From positions 1 to 33,578 of the forward strand of contig NZ_BSFN01000033.1 in assembly GCF_027922365.1 (NCBI RefSeq): a stretch of DNA of 33,578 nucleotides, read 5' to 3'. The notes under the pieces are model-generated. The model had not been told where the DNA came from, searched no databases, and saw only the letters and a list, made by a program, of their open reading frames with translations. The stretch comes from Pseudomonas turukhanskensis. GTDB lineage: Bacteria; Pseudomonadota; Gammaproteobacteria; Pseudomonadales; Pseudomonadaceae. The position numbers were made by a program, and so were the translations under genes. Positions 25,029 to 32,003 of the stretch are shown piece by piece (positions within the stretch are counted from its first letter, which is position 1; each line of letters begins with the position of its first letter).

Positions 25029-25847
25029 TTATGGTTTTTCGATGCGTCGCTGCAGCAAGTTGATCAGCAGCAGCAGAATAAAAGACACCACCAGCATCAG
25101 CACACCAATGGAGGTGGCACCGCGGTAGTCGTATTGGTCGAGCTTCACCATGATCAACAGCGGCAGAATCTCGGTTTTCATCGGCATGTTGCCGGCGATA
25201 AAAATCACCGAACCGTACTCGCCTACGCCACGGGCAAAGGCCAGGGCGAAGCCGGTAAGCCAGGCGGGCAGCAGGGCCGGGGCAAGAATGTAGCGGAACA
25301 CCTGAAACGGCTTGGCGCCCAGGCACGCGGCGGCTTCTTCGATTTCACGGGGGATATCGGCCAACACCGGCTGCACCGTGCGCACCACAAAGGGCAGGGT
25401 CACGAAGGTAAGCGCCAGGGTGATACCCAGCGGGGTGTAGGCAATTTTAAAACCCAGGTCAGCGGCAAACTGGCCGACCAGCCCGGTGGGCGTGTACAGC
25501 GCGGTCAGGGCAATACCGGCAACGGCGGTGGGCAGGGCGAACGGCAGGTCGATCATCGCGTCGATGACCTTGCGCCCCGGGAAGGTGTACCGCACCAACA
25601 CCCAGGCCAGCAGGGTGCCGATCACACCATTGATAAGGGCCGCATACAGCGCGGTGCCAAAGCTCAACTTGAGCGCGGCGATAACGCGAGGGGCGGTGAT
25701 GATGGCCCAGAACTGGTCCCAGGTCAGTTGAGCGGCGTGGACGAACATGGCCGCCAGCGGAATCAGCACAATCAGACTGAGGTACACCAGGGTGTAGCCC
25801 AGCGTCAGCCCGAAGCCGGGTATGACGGGGGAGATCTTGCGTGACAT
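25029..25847 (-). CDS. cysT: sulfate ABC transporter permease CysT
   Basis: This 272-residue permease has the EAA loop EIEEAAACLGAKPFQVFRYI, plus GVGEYGSVIFIAGNMPMKTE and LIMVKLDQYDY, which are characteristic of CysT (also called CysU). The ATG at 25847 (MSRKISPVIPG) is chosen because the family begins there; the 22 residues upstream are not conserved and cover an intergenic hairpin. It forms the membrane channel with CysW. Confidence 0.95.
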   Translation of the reverse strand: MSRKISPVIPGFGLTLGYTLVYLSLIVLIPLAAMFVHAAQLTWDQFWAIITAPRVIAALKLSFGTALYAALINGVIGTLLAWVLVRYTFPGRKVIDAMIDLPFALPTAVAGIALTALYTPTGLVGQFAADLGFKIAYTPLGITLALTFVTLPFVVRTVQPVLADIPREIEEAAACLGAKPFQVFRYILAPALLPAWLTGFALAFARGVGEYGSVIFIAGNMPMKTEILPLLIMVKLDQYDYRGATSIGVLMLVVSFILLLLINLLQRRIEKP

Positions 25848-25890
25848 AAATGTCCTTTTAAAAGCTACTGCGCTCGGTAATACGGCGTTG

Positions 25891-25948
25891 GCCGGGTGGG
25901 GAAAAATGCTCATTGGCTACAGCCAACTGCGCTTTTTCACCACCCGGC
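25891..25948. repeat. intercistronic hairpin between sbp and cysT
   Basis: GCCGGGTGGGGAAAAATG at 25891 pairs with the GCTTTTTCACCACCCGGC ending at 25948, with a second small stem TTGGCT-ACA-GCCAA-type inside. It sits in the 185-base gap downstream of sbp. A stem here could protect the sbp message or let only part of the transcripts reach cysTWA, giving more binding protein than permease; that is an inference from position. Confidence 0.7.
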
Positions 25949-26032
25949 CGCCTTGTCTTACCTTCGCTCGCTACGCTTGCGTCTTCTCGAGGTGTTGCCC
26001 GCAAGCGTTCGGATTAAAGAGCCTGTTTACGA

Positions 26033-27040
26033 TTACTGGGCTTGGTAGATCTGGTCGAACACGCCGCCATCGTTAAAGAATTTCGGTTGCGCAGTTTTCC
26101 AGCCGCCGAAGTCCTTGTCGATAGTCACCAGGTCCAGTTTCGGGAATTGAGCGGCGTACTTGGCCGCTACTTTCTCGTCACGTGGGCGGTAGAAGTTCTT
26201 CGCCGCGATTTCCTGGCCAGCCGGGCTGTACAGGTGTTTCAGGTATTCGGTAGCGATTTCGGTAGTGCCTTTTTTCTCAGCGTTCTTGTCGACTACAGCC
26301 ACTGGCGGTTCGGCCAGGATCGACAGCGAAGGCACGATGATGTCGAACTTGTCGGCACCGCCGTCTTCTTTAAGCGCCAGGAAGGCTTCGTTTTCCCACG
26401 CCAGCAGCACGTCGCCCTGACCGTTGTTCACGAAGGTGATGGTTGAGCCGCGCGCACCGGTGTCCAGAATCGGCACGTGCTTGTAGAGCTGCTCTACGTA
26501 CTCTTTGGCTTTGGCTTCGCTACCGCCGGCTTTCAGGCCGTAGGCCCAGGCGGCGAGGAAGTTCCAACGGGCACCGCCGGAGGTTTTCGGGTTCGGGGTG
26601 ATAACCGAAACGTCTTTCTTGATCAGGTCGCCCCAGTCCTTGATGCCTTTTGGGTTGCCCTTGCGCACCAGGAACACGATGGTGGAGGTGTACGGGGTGC
26701 TCGATTGCGGCAGGCGGGTCTGCCAGTTTTCCGGCAGGGATTTGCCCAGCTTGGCGATTTCGTCGATGTCACCGGCCAGGGCCAGGGTCACCACGTCAGC
26801 ACGCAGGCCATCGATTACGGCGCGGCCTTGTTTGCCCGAGCCACCGTGGGATTGCTGGATAACGACTTTGTCGTCCTTGTGGCTGGCTTGCCAGAATTTG
26901 ATGAATTCAGCGTTGTATTCCTGATACAGCTCGCGAGTCGGGTCGTACGAAACGTTCAGCAGCTCGTAATCCTTGGCGACGGCGGTACCGGCGAAGAGGG
27001 CGCTGGTTAAAGCTGCCAAAGCGAAACGGCGAATGGACAT
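26033..27040 (-). CDS. sbp: sulfate-binding periplasmic protein
   Basis: This 335-residue protein has a signal peptide cleaved after residue 22 (AGTAVA, then KDYELLNVSYDPTRELYQ). The conserved sulfate-binding blocks are SHGGSGKQGRAV, DVVTLALAGDI, NPKTSGGARWNFLAAWAYG, DTGARGSTITFV and WENEA. It delivers sulfate, possibly thiosulfate, to CysTWA. TAGGAGTT lies before the ATG. It is downstream of oscA and of a 13-codon ORF. Expression is expected to follow sulfur limitation through CysB. Confidence 0.95.
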   Translation of the reverse strand: MSIRRFALAALTSALFAGTAVAKDYELLNVSYDPTRELYQEYNAEFIKFWQASHKDDKVVIQQSHGGSGKQGRAVIDGLRADVVTLALAGDIDEIAKLGKSLPENWQTRLPQSSTPYTSTIVFLVRKGNPKGIKDWGDLIKKDVSVITPNPKTSGGARWNFLAAWAYGLKAGGSEAKAKEYVEQLYKHVPILDTGARGSTITFVNNGQGDVLLAWENEAFLALKEDGGADKFDIIVPSLSILAEPPVAVVDKNAEKKGTTEIATEYLKHLYSPAGQEIAAKNFYRPRDEKVAAKYAAQFPKLDLVTIDKDFGGWKTAQPKFFNDGGVFDQIYQAQ

Positions 27041-27100
27041 GGTGTAACTCCTAAGATTTCAAATTTTGTTCAAGTGTTATGGCTGAGTTTCTTATGAGGT

Positions 27101-27142
27101 TCAGCTGCACATTCGCGGCTGCCAACGGGTGTTGCTATTCAT
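27101..27142 (-). CDS. candidate 13-residue leader peptide ending Met-Cys-Ser, upstream of sbp
   Basis: Between oscA and sbp the minus strand carries CCGGAGGGCAAAAAAATG: a strong ribosome site seven bases from an ATG. The frame runs 13 codons, MNSNTRWQPRMCS, then TGA. It lies 60 bases upstream of sbp and is too short for gene callers. A cysteine codon next to the end, directly upstream of a sulfate uptake gene, suggests a cysteine-sensing or translation-coupled leader. I see no clear terminator hairpin after it, so classical attenuation is not shown; stalling acting on the sbp start or on mRNA stability would be alternatives. Confidence 0.55.
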   Translation of the reverse strand: MNSNTRWQPRMCS

Positions 27143-27201
27143 TTTTTTGCCCTCCGGTCGTCCAGTAGGCGGTTACTCAATTCGGTATCAGGTGGCTTGG
27201 C

Positions 27202-27387
27202 TTACGCCTGCTTGCCCGCTGCCGGCGGCTGCAAGCGGAATTTCTCTTTGCGCTCGATCTGAACGACCTGGCCGTTGTGTACGGTGATTTCCACCGAGCC
27301 AAAACGCAGGCCTTGCAGGGCAGCGGAAATTTCGCGGAGGATGCCGGCTTCGTCCTGGCCCTCAACGCTACGAAGGGGTGCGCTCAT
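27202..27387 (-). CDS. oscA: sulfur starvation response protein OscA (DUF2292)
   Basis: A 61-residue protein with the DUF2292 pattern: LREISAALQGLRFGSVEITV, then HNGQVVQIERKEKFRL. OscA was described in Pseudomonas as a small protein needed under sulfur limitation and chromate stress, encoded next to sulfate transport genes, as here. AAGGAG lies about eight bases before the ATG. It is first in the oscA-sbp-cysTWA run; the upstream AT-rich inverted repeat at 27466-27490 is a candidate operator. Confidence 0.9.
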   Translation of the reverse strand: MSAPLRSVEGQDEAGILREISAALQGLRFGSVEITVHNGQVVQIERKEKFRLQPPAAGKQA

Positions 27388-27465
27388 CTGTCTGCTCCTT
27401 GAAAAAAATGCCCTGAGGTTGTTCGTGGTCAGTGGGCGTGGAGCGGATAGTAGGGAATGGCTAAT

Positions 27466-27490
27466 ATTCTTAAAAATACTATTTAAGAAT
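27466..27490 (-). promoter_or_regulatory. candidate LysR-type operator upstream of oscA
   Basis: ATTCTTAAA and TTTAAGAAT form a perfect inverted repeat seven bases apart, about 80 bases upstream of the oscA start. On the minus strand a TACTAT -10-like box follows at 27447-27452, about 17 bases past the repeat with a poor -35. This is where a CysB-type activator would bind. Assignment to CysB is inference. Confidence 0.55.
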
Positions 27491-27659
27491 TTTTATATAA
27501 CCATTTTGAATTTCTGCGCGGGTCCATCTCTATACCGCGACGCGCGCGGGCGCGGGGCGTGTGGATAACTGCCTGCAAGGCCTGGAAATAGAGGGCTCTA
27601 CGGGGTGAAGGGAAAAAGTGGAGACGGCTTTTTGCCAGCATATAAGTTGCGTTAAAGGC

Positions 27660-27679
27660 ATAAGTAAATAATTTCTTAT
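27660..27679 (+). promoter_or_regulatory. candidate LysR-type activator site upstream of the hydrolase gene
   Basis: ATAAG-N10-CTTAT is a dyad of LysR-box form, sitting just upstream of the -35 box. Its AT-rich TAAATAATTTCTTATTCC sequence resembles sites upstream of sulfur-starvation genes in Pseudomonas, as far as I remember. CysB is the likely protein, by inference. Confidence 0.5.
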
Positions 27680-27682
27680 TCC

Positions 27683-27711
27683 TTAACGAGTATATGACCC
27701 CTACCTATACT
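27683..27711 (+). promoter_or_regulatory. sigma70-type promoter for the hydrolase/activator operon
   Basis: -35 TTAACG and -10 TATACT with a 17-base spacer. Transcription would start near 27718, leaving a leader of about 30 bases with AGGAGG just before the ATG at 27747. Confidence 0.65.
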
Positions 27712-27746
27712 GGCCTCCACACCGTACTTCGCAGGAGGCGTTTCCC

Positions 27747-28328
27747 ATGCGCAGCGAATCGATCCGCTATCTGATAGTGCCAGGCTGGCAAGGCTCGCCG
27801 GACGAGCACTGGCAAAGCCATTGGCAACGCAGCCTGCCCAACAGCCAGCGCGTGGAGCAGGCCGACTGGTTGAGCCCCGACCGCGCGGCCTGGGTGAATG
27901 AGCTTAACCGCGCCATTGCCGCGCAGCCGACCCCGGTGATTCTGATTGCCCACAGCCTGGGTTGCGTCACCGTGGCCCACTGGGCTGCCAACGCGCCGGT
28001 GGACCTGCTGCGCCGAGTGCGCGGTGCCTTGCTGGTGGCGCCAGCCGATGTAGAACGCCCGGCCTGCCCAGACGCCTTGAAAGGCTTCGCGCCGATTCCC
28101 CGTGAGTTGCTGCCGTTTCCCACGCAACTGGTGGGTTCAGACAATGACGCCGCCGCCAGTGCTGCGCGCGCCATCGAGCTGGCCCGCGACTGGGGCGCCG
28201 AAACGGCGATTCTCAGCGGCGTGGGGCATATCAACGTGAAATCCGGCCACCAACGTTGGGAGCGTGGTTTCTCCTACCTTTACCGCCTGCAAAACCGCAT
28301 CGAACAGCACGCCCGCCGTAGCGCCTGA
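27747..28328 (+). CDS. RBBP9/YdeN-family serine hydrolase
   Basis: This 193-residue alpha/beta hydrolase opens with YLIVPGWQGSPDEHWQSHWQ. It has the nucleophile Ser70 in IAHSLGCVTVAHW, an acid at Asp132 or Asp134 (VGSDND), and the base His161 in SGVGHINVKSG. All three match the RBBP9/YdeN family (PF06821), whose natural substrates are unknown. AGGAGG precedes the ATG at the right distance. The gene is followed 71 bases later by the SfnR-like gene on the same strand; both probably answer to sulfur starvation given the promoter and the divergent oscA. A role in ester or sulfate-ester use is only a guess. Confidence 0.88.
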   Translation: MRSESIRYLIVPGWQGSPDEHWQSHWQRSLPNSQRVEQADWLSPDRAAWVNELNRAIAAQPTPVILIAHSLGCVTVAHWAANAPVDLLRRVRGALLVAPADVERPACPDALKGFAPIPRELLPFPTQLVGSDNDAAASAARAIELARDWGAETAILSGVGHINVKSGHQRWERGFSYLYRLQNRIEQHARRSA

Positions 28329-28399
28329 TCCCGCATTTTTTTCGTTTTTCTGTCACCCAAGCTGCAGCTGAGTCTGGCGGCTTGGTTTGGAGTTTTCGT

Positions 28400-29329
28400 A
28401 TGTCACGCACTGAACATCCCGGCCAGCCGTTGCTGACTTTTCCCGATGCTGACAAAAGCCCGCTGAGCATCCGCGCCAAGGCGCTGGTGTTTATCGACGG
28501 CCGCTCGCGGCAGCTGCGCGAAGAGGTTGCCCAGTTGGCGCCGAGCCATTTGCCCGTATTGATTCAGGGCGAGATGGGTACCGGCAAAGAACTGCTGGCT
28601 CGGCATATTCACCGTGAAAGCGACCGCGCCGGGTTGTTCGTGGCCTTAAGCTGCAGCAGCCTCAGCCAGAACCACGCCGAGGCCGAATTGTTCGGCTATG
28701 CGGCCGGTGCCTACAGCGGCACCGCCAGCAGCCGTGCCGGCTGGTTTGGCTCGGCCAACGGCGGCACCTTGTACTTGGATGAAATTGGCGACCTGCCGTT
28801 GGCGCTGCAGGACAAACTGTTGGCCGCGTTGGAAAATCGAGAAGTCACCCGCGTTGGCGCCGGCCAAGCCAGCCCGGTGGATGTGCGCCTGGTGGCGGCC
28901 ACCAGCATCGATCTGGCCCAGGCGGTGGAGGCCGGCAAGTTTCACCCACGGCTTTATCAGTATCTGAATGAAGGCCGTCTGGCGCTGCCGCCGCTACGCG
29001 AACGCATTGGCGATATCCTGCCGATGGCCGAGTATTTTCTCGGCATCTACACCCAGCGTCTGGGCCTGCCGATGCCGCTGATTGGTGCCGCCGCCCAGCA
29101 GGTGCTGGAGTGGCACCCTTGGCCAGGCAACACCCGCGAGCTGGAGAACGTCATTCACTTTGCCCTGCTGGTAAGCAGTGGCGAGGAGATTCTGCCCGAG
29201 CACCTGAAGCTGGCCGGCGTGCGTGCGCCGCTGCCGGCTATCGAGCAGCAACTGCGCCAGTGGCTGGCCCGTGCAGGCCACGACGGTGCCGCGCAGTTGC
29301 AGGCGTTGGTGCAGCGCGTGATCGGTTAG
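28400..29329 (+). CDS. degenerate SfnR-like sigma54 activator (AAA+ domain without HTH)
   Basis: This 309-residue protein is related to bacterial enhancer-binding proteins, closest by memory to SfnR (RAKALVFIDGRSRQLREEVA at the start). Walker A GEMGTGKE (57-64), Walker B GGTLYLDEIGDLPL (121-134), LPPLRERIGDIL and the sensor II GNTRELEN (243-250) are kept. The sigma54 contact loop is GAYSGT (103-108) instead of GAFTGA. The arginine-finger region reads FHPRLYQYLN (181-190) where active proteins have FREDLYYRLN, so both arginines are lost. The C-terminus ends about 60 residues after sensor II with no Fis-type helix-turn-helix. It probably does not activate sigma54 promoters by itself and may act on a full-length partner. 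Convergent with the next gene, with stop codons sharing three bases. Confidence 0.85.
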   Translation: MSRTEHPGQPLLTFPDADKSPLSIRAKALVFIDGRSRQLREEVAQLAPSHLPVLIQGEMGTGKELLARHIHRESDRAGLFVALSCSSLSQNHAEAELFGYAAGAYSGTASSRAGWFGSANGGTLYLDEIGDLPLALQDKLLAALENREVTRVGAGQASPVDVRLVAATSIDLAQAVEAGKFHPRLYQYLNEGRLALPPLRERIGDILPMAEYFLGIYTQRLGLPMPLIGAAAQQVLEWHPWPGNTRELENVIHFALLVSSGEEILPEHLKLAGVRAPLPAIEQQLRQWLARAGHDGAAQLQALVQRVIG

Positions 29330-29952
29330 CCCTTGCGCCACGCGCTGGCCAGCCAGGGCTGCTGCTCGCGCGGCAGGCCCGTTGGCCGGTAGTAGTGTTC
29401 CAGCTCGATAAAGCCGGCATCGCTCAGGTACTGCTGCCAGGCCGCCAGGTCGTGGTAGCTGCCATAGCGTGGACCATTCCAGCCCTCCTGGTTATCGCCG
29501 CGCGGGTTGGAGCTGAACAGCACGCCGCCGGGTTTTAGCGTGGCGTGCAGCTGGCGTAACACCCGTGGCAATTCCTGGCTGGGCACATGAAACAAAACGG
29601 CATTGGCGAAGATGCCGTCGAAGCGTTCGGCGGGTAAGTCCAGCGCAAGAAAATCCTGTTGCCACACTTCGCAGCCGCTGTCGGCGCGCGCCATTTCGGC
29701 GAAGCTCGCCGAGCCATCCAGGCCGACCGGCACGTGCCCCATATCGCGGAACACCTTTAAATCACGGCCCGGTCCGCAGCCGAAATCGAGAATCTGCAAC
29801 GGCGCTGGCGCGTCGATATGGCGCAGCAGGGCGGCCATGTTCTGGCTGACATCATGGTCGCGGGTGCCCTCGCGAAAGCTCTCCGCGCTCTGGTCGTAGT
29901 GCTGGAGGGTGAGGGCGGTGATCTGGGTGAGTTGGTCGGGGGTCAGGGGCAT
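29326..29952 (-). CDS. class I SAM-dependent methyltransferase
   Basis: This 208-residue protein has motif I LDFGCGPGRDLKVF (residues 55-68), LDGSASF for motif II, FDGIFANAVLFHV for motif IV and LKPGGVLFSSNP. It matches the Methyltransf_11/25 type with no clear substrate; UbiE- or tellurite-resistance-like functions are possible but not supported. Its TAA overlaps the TAG of the converging activator gene (TTAG), so there is no room for a terminator between them. Confidence 0.82.
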   Translation of the reverse strand: MPLTPDQLTQITALTLQHYDQSAESFREGTRDHDVSQNMAALLRHIDAPAPLQILDFGCGPGRDLKVFRDMGHVPVGLDGSASFAEMARADSGCEVWQQDFLALDLPAERFDGIFANAVLFHVPSQELPRVLRQLHATLKPGGVLFSSNPRGDNQEGWNGPRYGSYHDLAAWQQYLSDAGFIELEHYYRPTGLPREQQPWLASAWRKG

Positions 29953-29968
29953 GGAGGCTCTGTGCAGA

Positions 29969-30091
29969 CGTAGGTTGGGTTGAGCAAAGCGAAGCCCAAC
30001 ATGGCGGGCTTCAGGGCGTTCTGTTTGGTTTCGGGGGAGGGGCGGATTTTGGGTATCGTTGGGCTTCGCCTTTGGCTCAACCCAACCTACG
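29969..30091. repeat. inverted repeat with ~33-nt arms upstream of the methyltransferase
   Basis: CGTAGGTTGGGTTGAGC...GAAGCCCAAC at 29969-30000 is mirrored at 30057-30091 (GTTGGGCTTCG...GCTCAACCCAACCTACG). The right arm covers the TAG stop of the GlxA-type gene (30087-30089). A widespread type of Pseudomonas intergenic repeat. Confidence 0.85.
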
Positions 30092-31073
30092 CTTTTGCCC
30101 CGAACTTACCGCGGTACTCGCTCGGCGACAGGTTGGTAATTTTCTTGAAGACCGTGCGAAAGGCGCCGGTGTCCTGGTAGCCCACGGTCCAGGCGATATG
30201 GTCGATCGTGCCGTTGGTGAATTCGAGCATCTCGCGCGCCTTGCCCACTTTTACATGCTGGCAGTACTCGGTCGGCTTCAAGCCGGTGGCGGCGCGGAAA
30301 CGACGCAGAAAGGTGCGCGCTTCCAACCCGGCACAGTCGGCCATGGCCGCCAGGCTCACATCCACCGCGCCATTGCCTTGCAACCAGTGCTGCACCTTGA
30401 GTACTGCGGCGTCGCCATGGGCCAGGATGGGGGCGAAGTTGCTGCCGCATTCGCGGGCGCTGTCGCTGTGTTCCACCATCAGATAACGCGCGGTGCGGGT
30501 GGCGATACTCGGGCCGAGCAGACGGTCTACCAGGCGCAGGCCAATCTCGGCCCAGGCCATCAGGCCGCCGGTGGTGATGATGTCGCCGTCATCGATGATG
30601 GGTTTGTCCACATTCACCTTCAGCTTGGGAAACTGGCTGGCCAGTTCTTCGCCGTGGGTCCAGTGGGTGGTCGCTTGGCGGCCATCCAGCAGGCCGGTGA
30701 TTGCGAGCAGGAAGGCGCCCAGGCAAATGGAACCGACAATGGCGCCCTGCTGATGGCTACGCTTGATCCAGGCGGCGAGTTCAACGGCCTCGGCACCGCC
30801 GGGCATGTCTTCCATGCACGGCGGAATCACGATGGCGCCAAGGCGGCTGGCGGCATCCGGCAGGCTGTCGTACGTGCGCTCTGGCGGCAGGGCTGGTGCA
30901 GGGGCGCTCCAATGGCTGACCCGCAGGCGCGGCAACTGCTCGGAGTGCTGCTCGCCGGCCATGCGGTTGGCGATGGCGAACAGGTCAGTAAGGCCGTGCA
31001 CGGCCGCCGTTTGCGCGCCGGGATAAACCAGCAGGCCAATCTCCAGCACCGGCCTGTTTTCATGCTTTGTCAT
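30087..31073 (-). CDS. GlxA-family AraC-type transcriptional regulator
   Basis: This 328-residue regulator has an N-terminal DJ-1/PfpI-like class I amidotransferase domain (EIGLLVYPGAQTAAVHGLTD; elbow GSICLGAFLLAITG) and a C-terminal AraC double helix-turn-helix (LAAMADCAGLEARTFLRRFR, then IAWTVGYQDTGAFRTVFKKI). Members such as GbdR and ArgR control amine and amino acid use. The ATG at 31073 has GGTGGA six bases upstream; a GTG three codons earlier is less likely. Divergent from the isochorismatase gene, with 110 bases between, so that hydrolase is its likely target. Confidence 0.9.
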   Translation of the reverse strand: MTKHENRPVLEIGLLVYPGAQTAAVHGLTDLFAIANRMAGEQHSEQLPRLRVSHWSAPAPALPPERTYDSLPDAASRLGAIVIPPCMEDMPGGAEAVELAAWIKRSHQQGAIVGSICLGAFLLAITGLLDGRQATTHWTHGEELASQFPKLKVNVDKPIIDDGDIITTGGLMAWAEIGLRLVDRLLGPSIATRTARYLMVEHSDSARECGSNFAPILAHGDAAVLKVQHWLQGNGAVDVSLAAMADCAGLEARTFLRRFRAATGLKPTEYCQHVKVGKAREMLEFTNGTIDHIAWTVGYQDTGAFRTVFKKITNLSPSEYRGKFGAKA

Positions 31074-31183
31074 TTTTTCCACCGCTATTGTCGTTCCGGC
31101 TCATCGCCGCCCGCCTGGCATGGGCCAATACTTCACCCCACGCAAGCAACCGAACATTACCTACCTGCAACGAGGAACACACC

Positions 31184-31729
31184 ATGTCCAAACAAGCGCT
31201 CATCCTGGTGGATATCCAGAACGACTACTTCGCCGCCGGCAAATGGCCCTTGGTCGGGGCTGAAGCTGCCGCCGAAAAGGCGGCGCAAGTGCTCAAGGCA
31301 TTCCGTGACGCCGGCGATCTGGTGGTGCATATCCGCCATGAGGCGACCGACGCTGACGCCCCCTTTTTTGTTGCCGGCTCCGAGGGGGCGCAAATTCATC
31401 CGACCGTGGGAAACCTGAGTAATGAGCCGGTGATCGTCAAACACCACATCAACTCGTTTCGTGAAACCGACCTCAAAGCAGTGCTCGACCAACACGGCAT
31501 CGACAAGCTGGTGATCGTCGGCAGCATGAGCCATATGTGTACCGACGGCATTGTTCGCGCTGCGGTGGATTTTGGTTATGACACCACGGTAATTCACGAC
31601 GCCTGTGCAACGCTCGACCTGGAATTCAACGGCGTGAAGGTGCCGGCGGCCCATGTGCATGCGGCTTTTATGGCGGCTTTCGCATTCGGCTACGCGCCGG
31701 TGGTGTCGGCAGCCGAGTTTCTGGCCTGA
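31184..31729 (+). CDS. isochorismatase-family cysteine hydrolase
   Basis: A 181-residue cysteine hydrolase of the nicotinamidase/isochorismatase superfamily. The triad is visible: Asp10 in LILVDIQNDYF, Lys86 in PVIVKHHINSF and Cys119 in GSMSHMCTDG. Typical substrates are amides or isochorismate; the exact one is not readable here. GAGG lies eight bases before the ATG. It is divergent from the GlxA-type regulator, a pairing common in Pseudomonas. Confidence 0.9.
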   Translation: MSKQALILVDIQNDYFAAGKWPLVGAEAAAEKAAQVLKAFRDAGDLVVHIRHEATDADAPFFVAGSEGAQIHPTVGNLSNEPVIVKHHINSFRETDLKAVLDQHGIDKLVIVGSMSHMCTDGIVRAAVDFGYDTTVIHDACATLDLEFNGVKVPAAHVHAAFMAAFAFGYAPVVSAAEFLA

Positions 31730-31803
31730 CCGAAAAGCCTGATTGAAGTCACGAAGCGGCGCGGCATTGGCAGGTGGGTTTTGCAAATGACCGGCGCCGC
31801 CTC

Positions 31804-31838
31804 CACATTTTGCCAAATGTGTCTAATATTCTTAAAAA
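31804..31838 (+). promoter_or_regulatory. operator-like sequences upstream of the porin gene
   Basis: CACATTT-TGCC-AAATGTG is a short perfect dyad at 31804-31821, followed at once by CTAATATTCTTAAAAA (31823-31838), which is identical over 16 bases to the sequence at 27461-27476 upstream of oscA. About 165 bases lie between this and the porin ATG. Shared control by one regulator, perhaps CysB, is an inference. Confidence 0.5.
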
Positions 31839-32003
31839 GCATTAAAAACAAACTAATAAGTCTTTTTAGATTTATGGGATTTTTATTACTGTTGCGCGGT
31901 CGCCGCCAGGCCCCCCTGGAGCGACCCACACCAAGCAAGCTGAAATCGCGGGTCTCCTTGCAGTGTCGGATAACTAAAAAGAACTGCATCTGGAGCAAGC
32001 ACC

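Noticed and set aside
27694..27774. 26-codon ORF overlapping the hydrolase start
   Set aside because: Its ATG lies between the -35 and -10 boxes of the proposed promoter, upstream of the expected transcript start, and lacks a good ribosome site.
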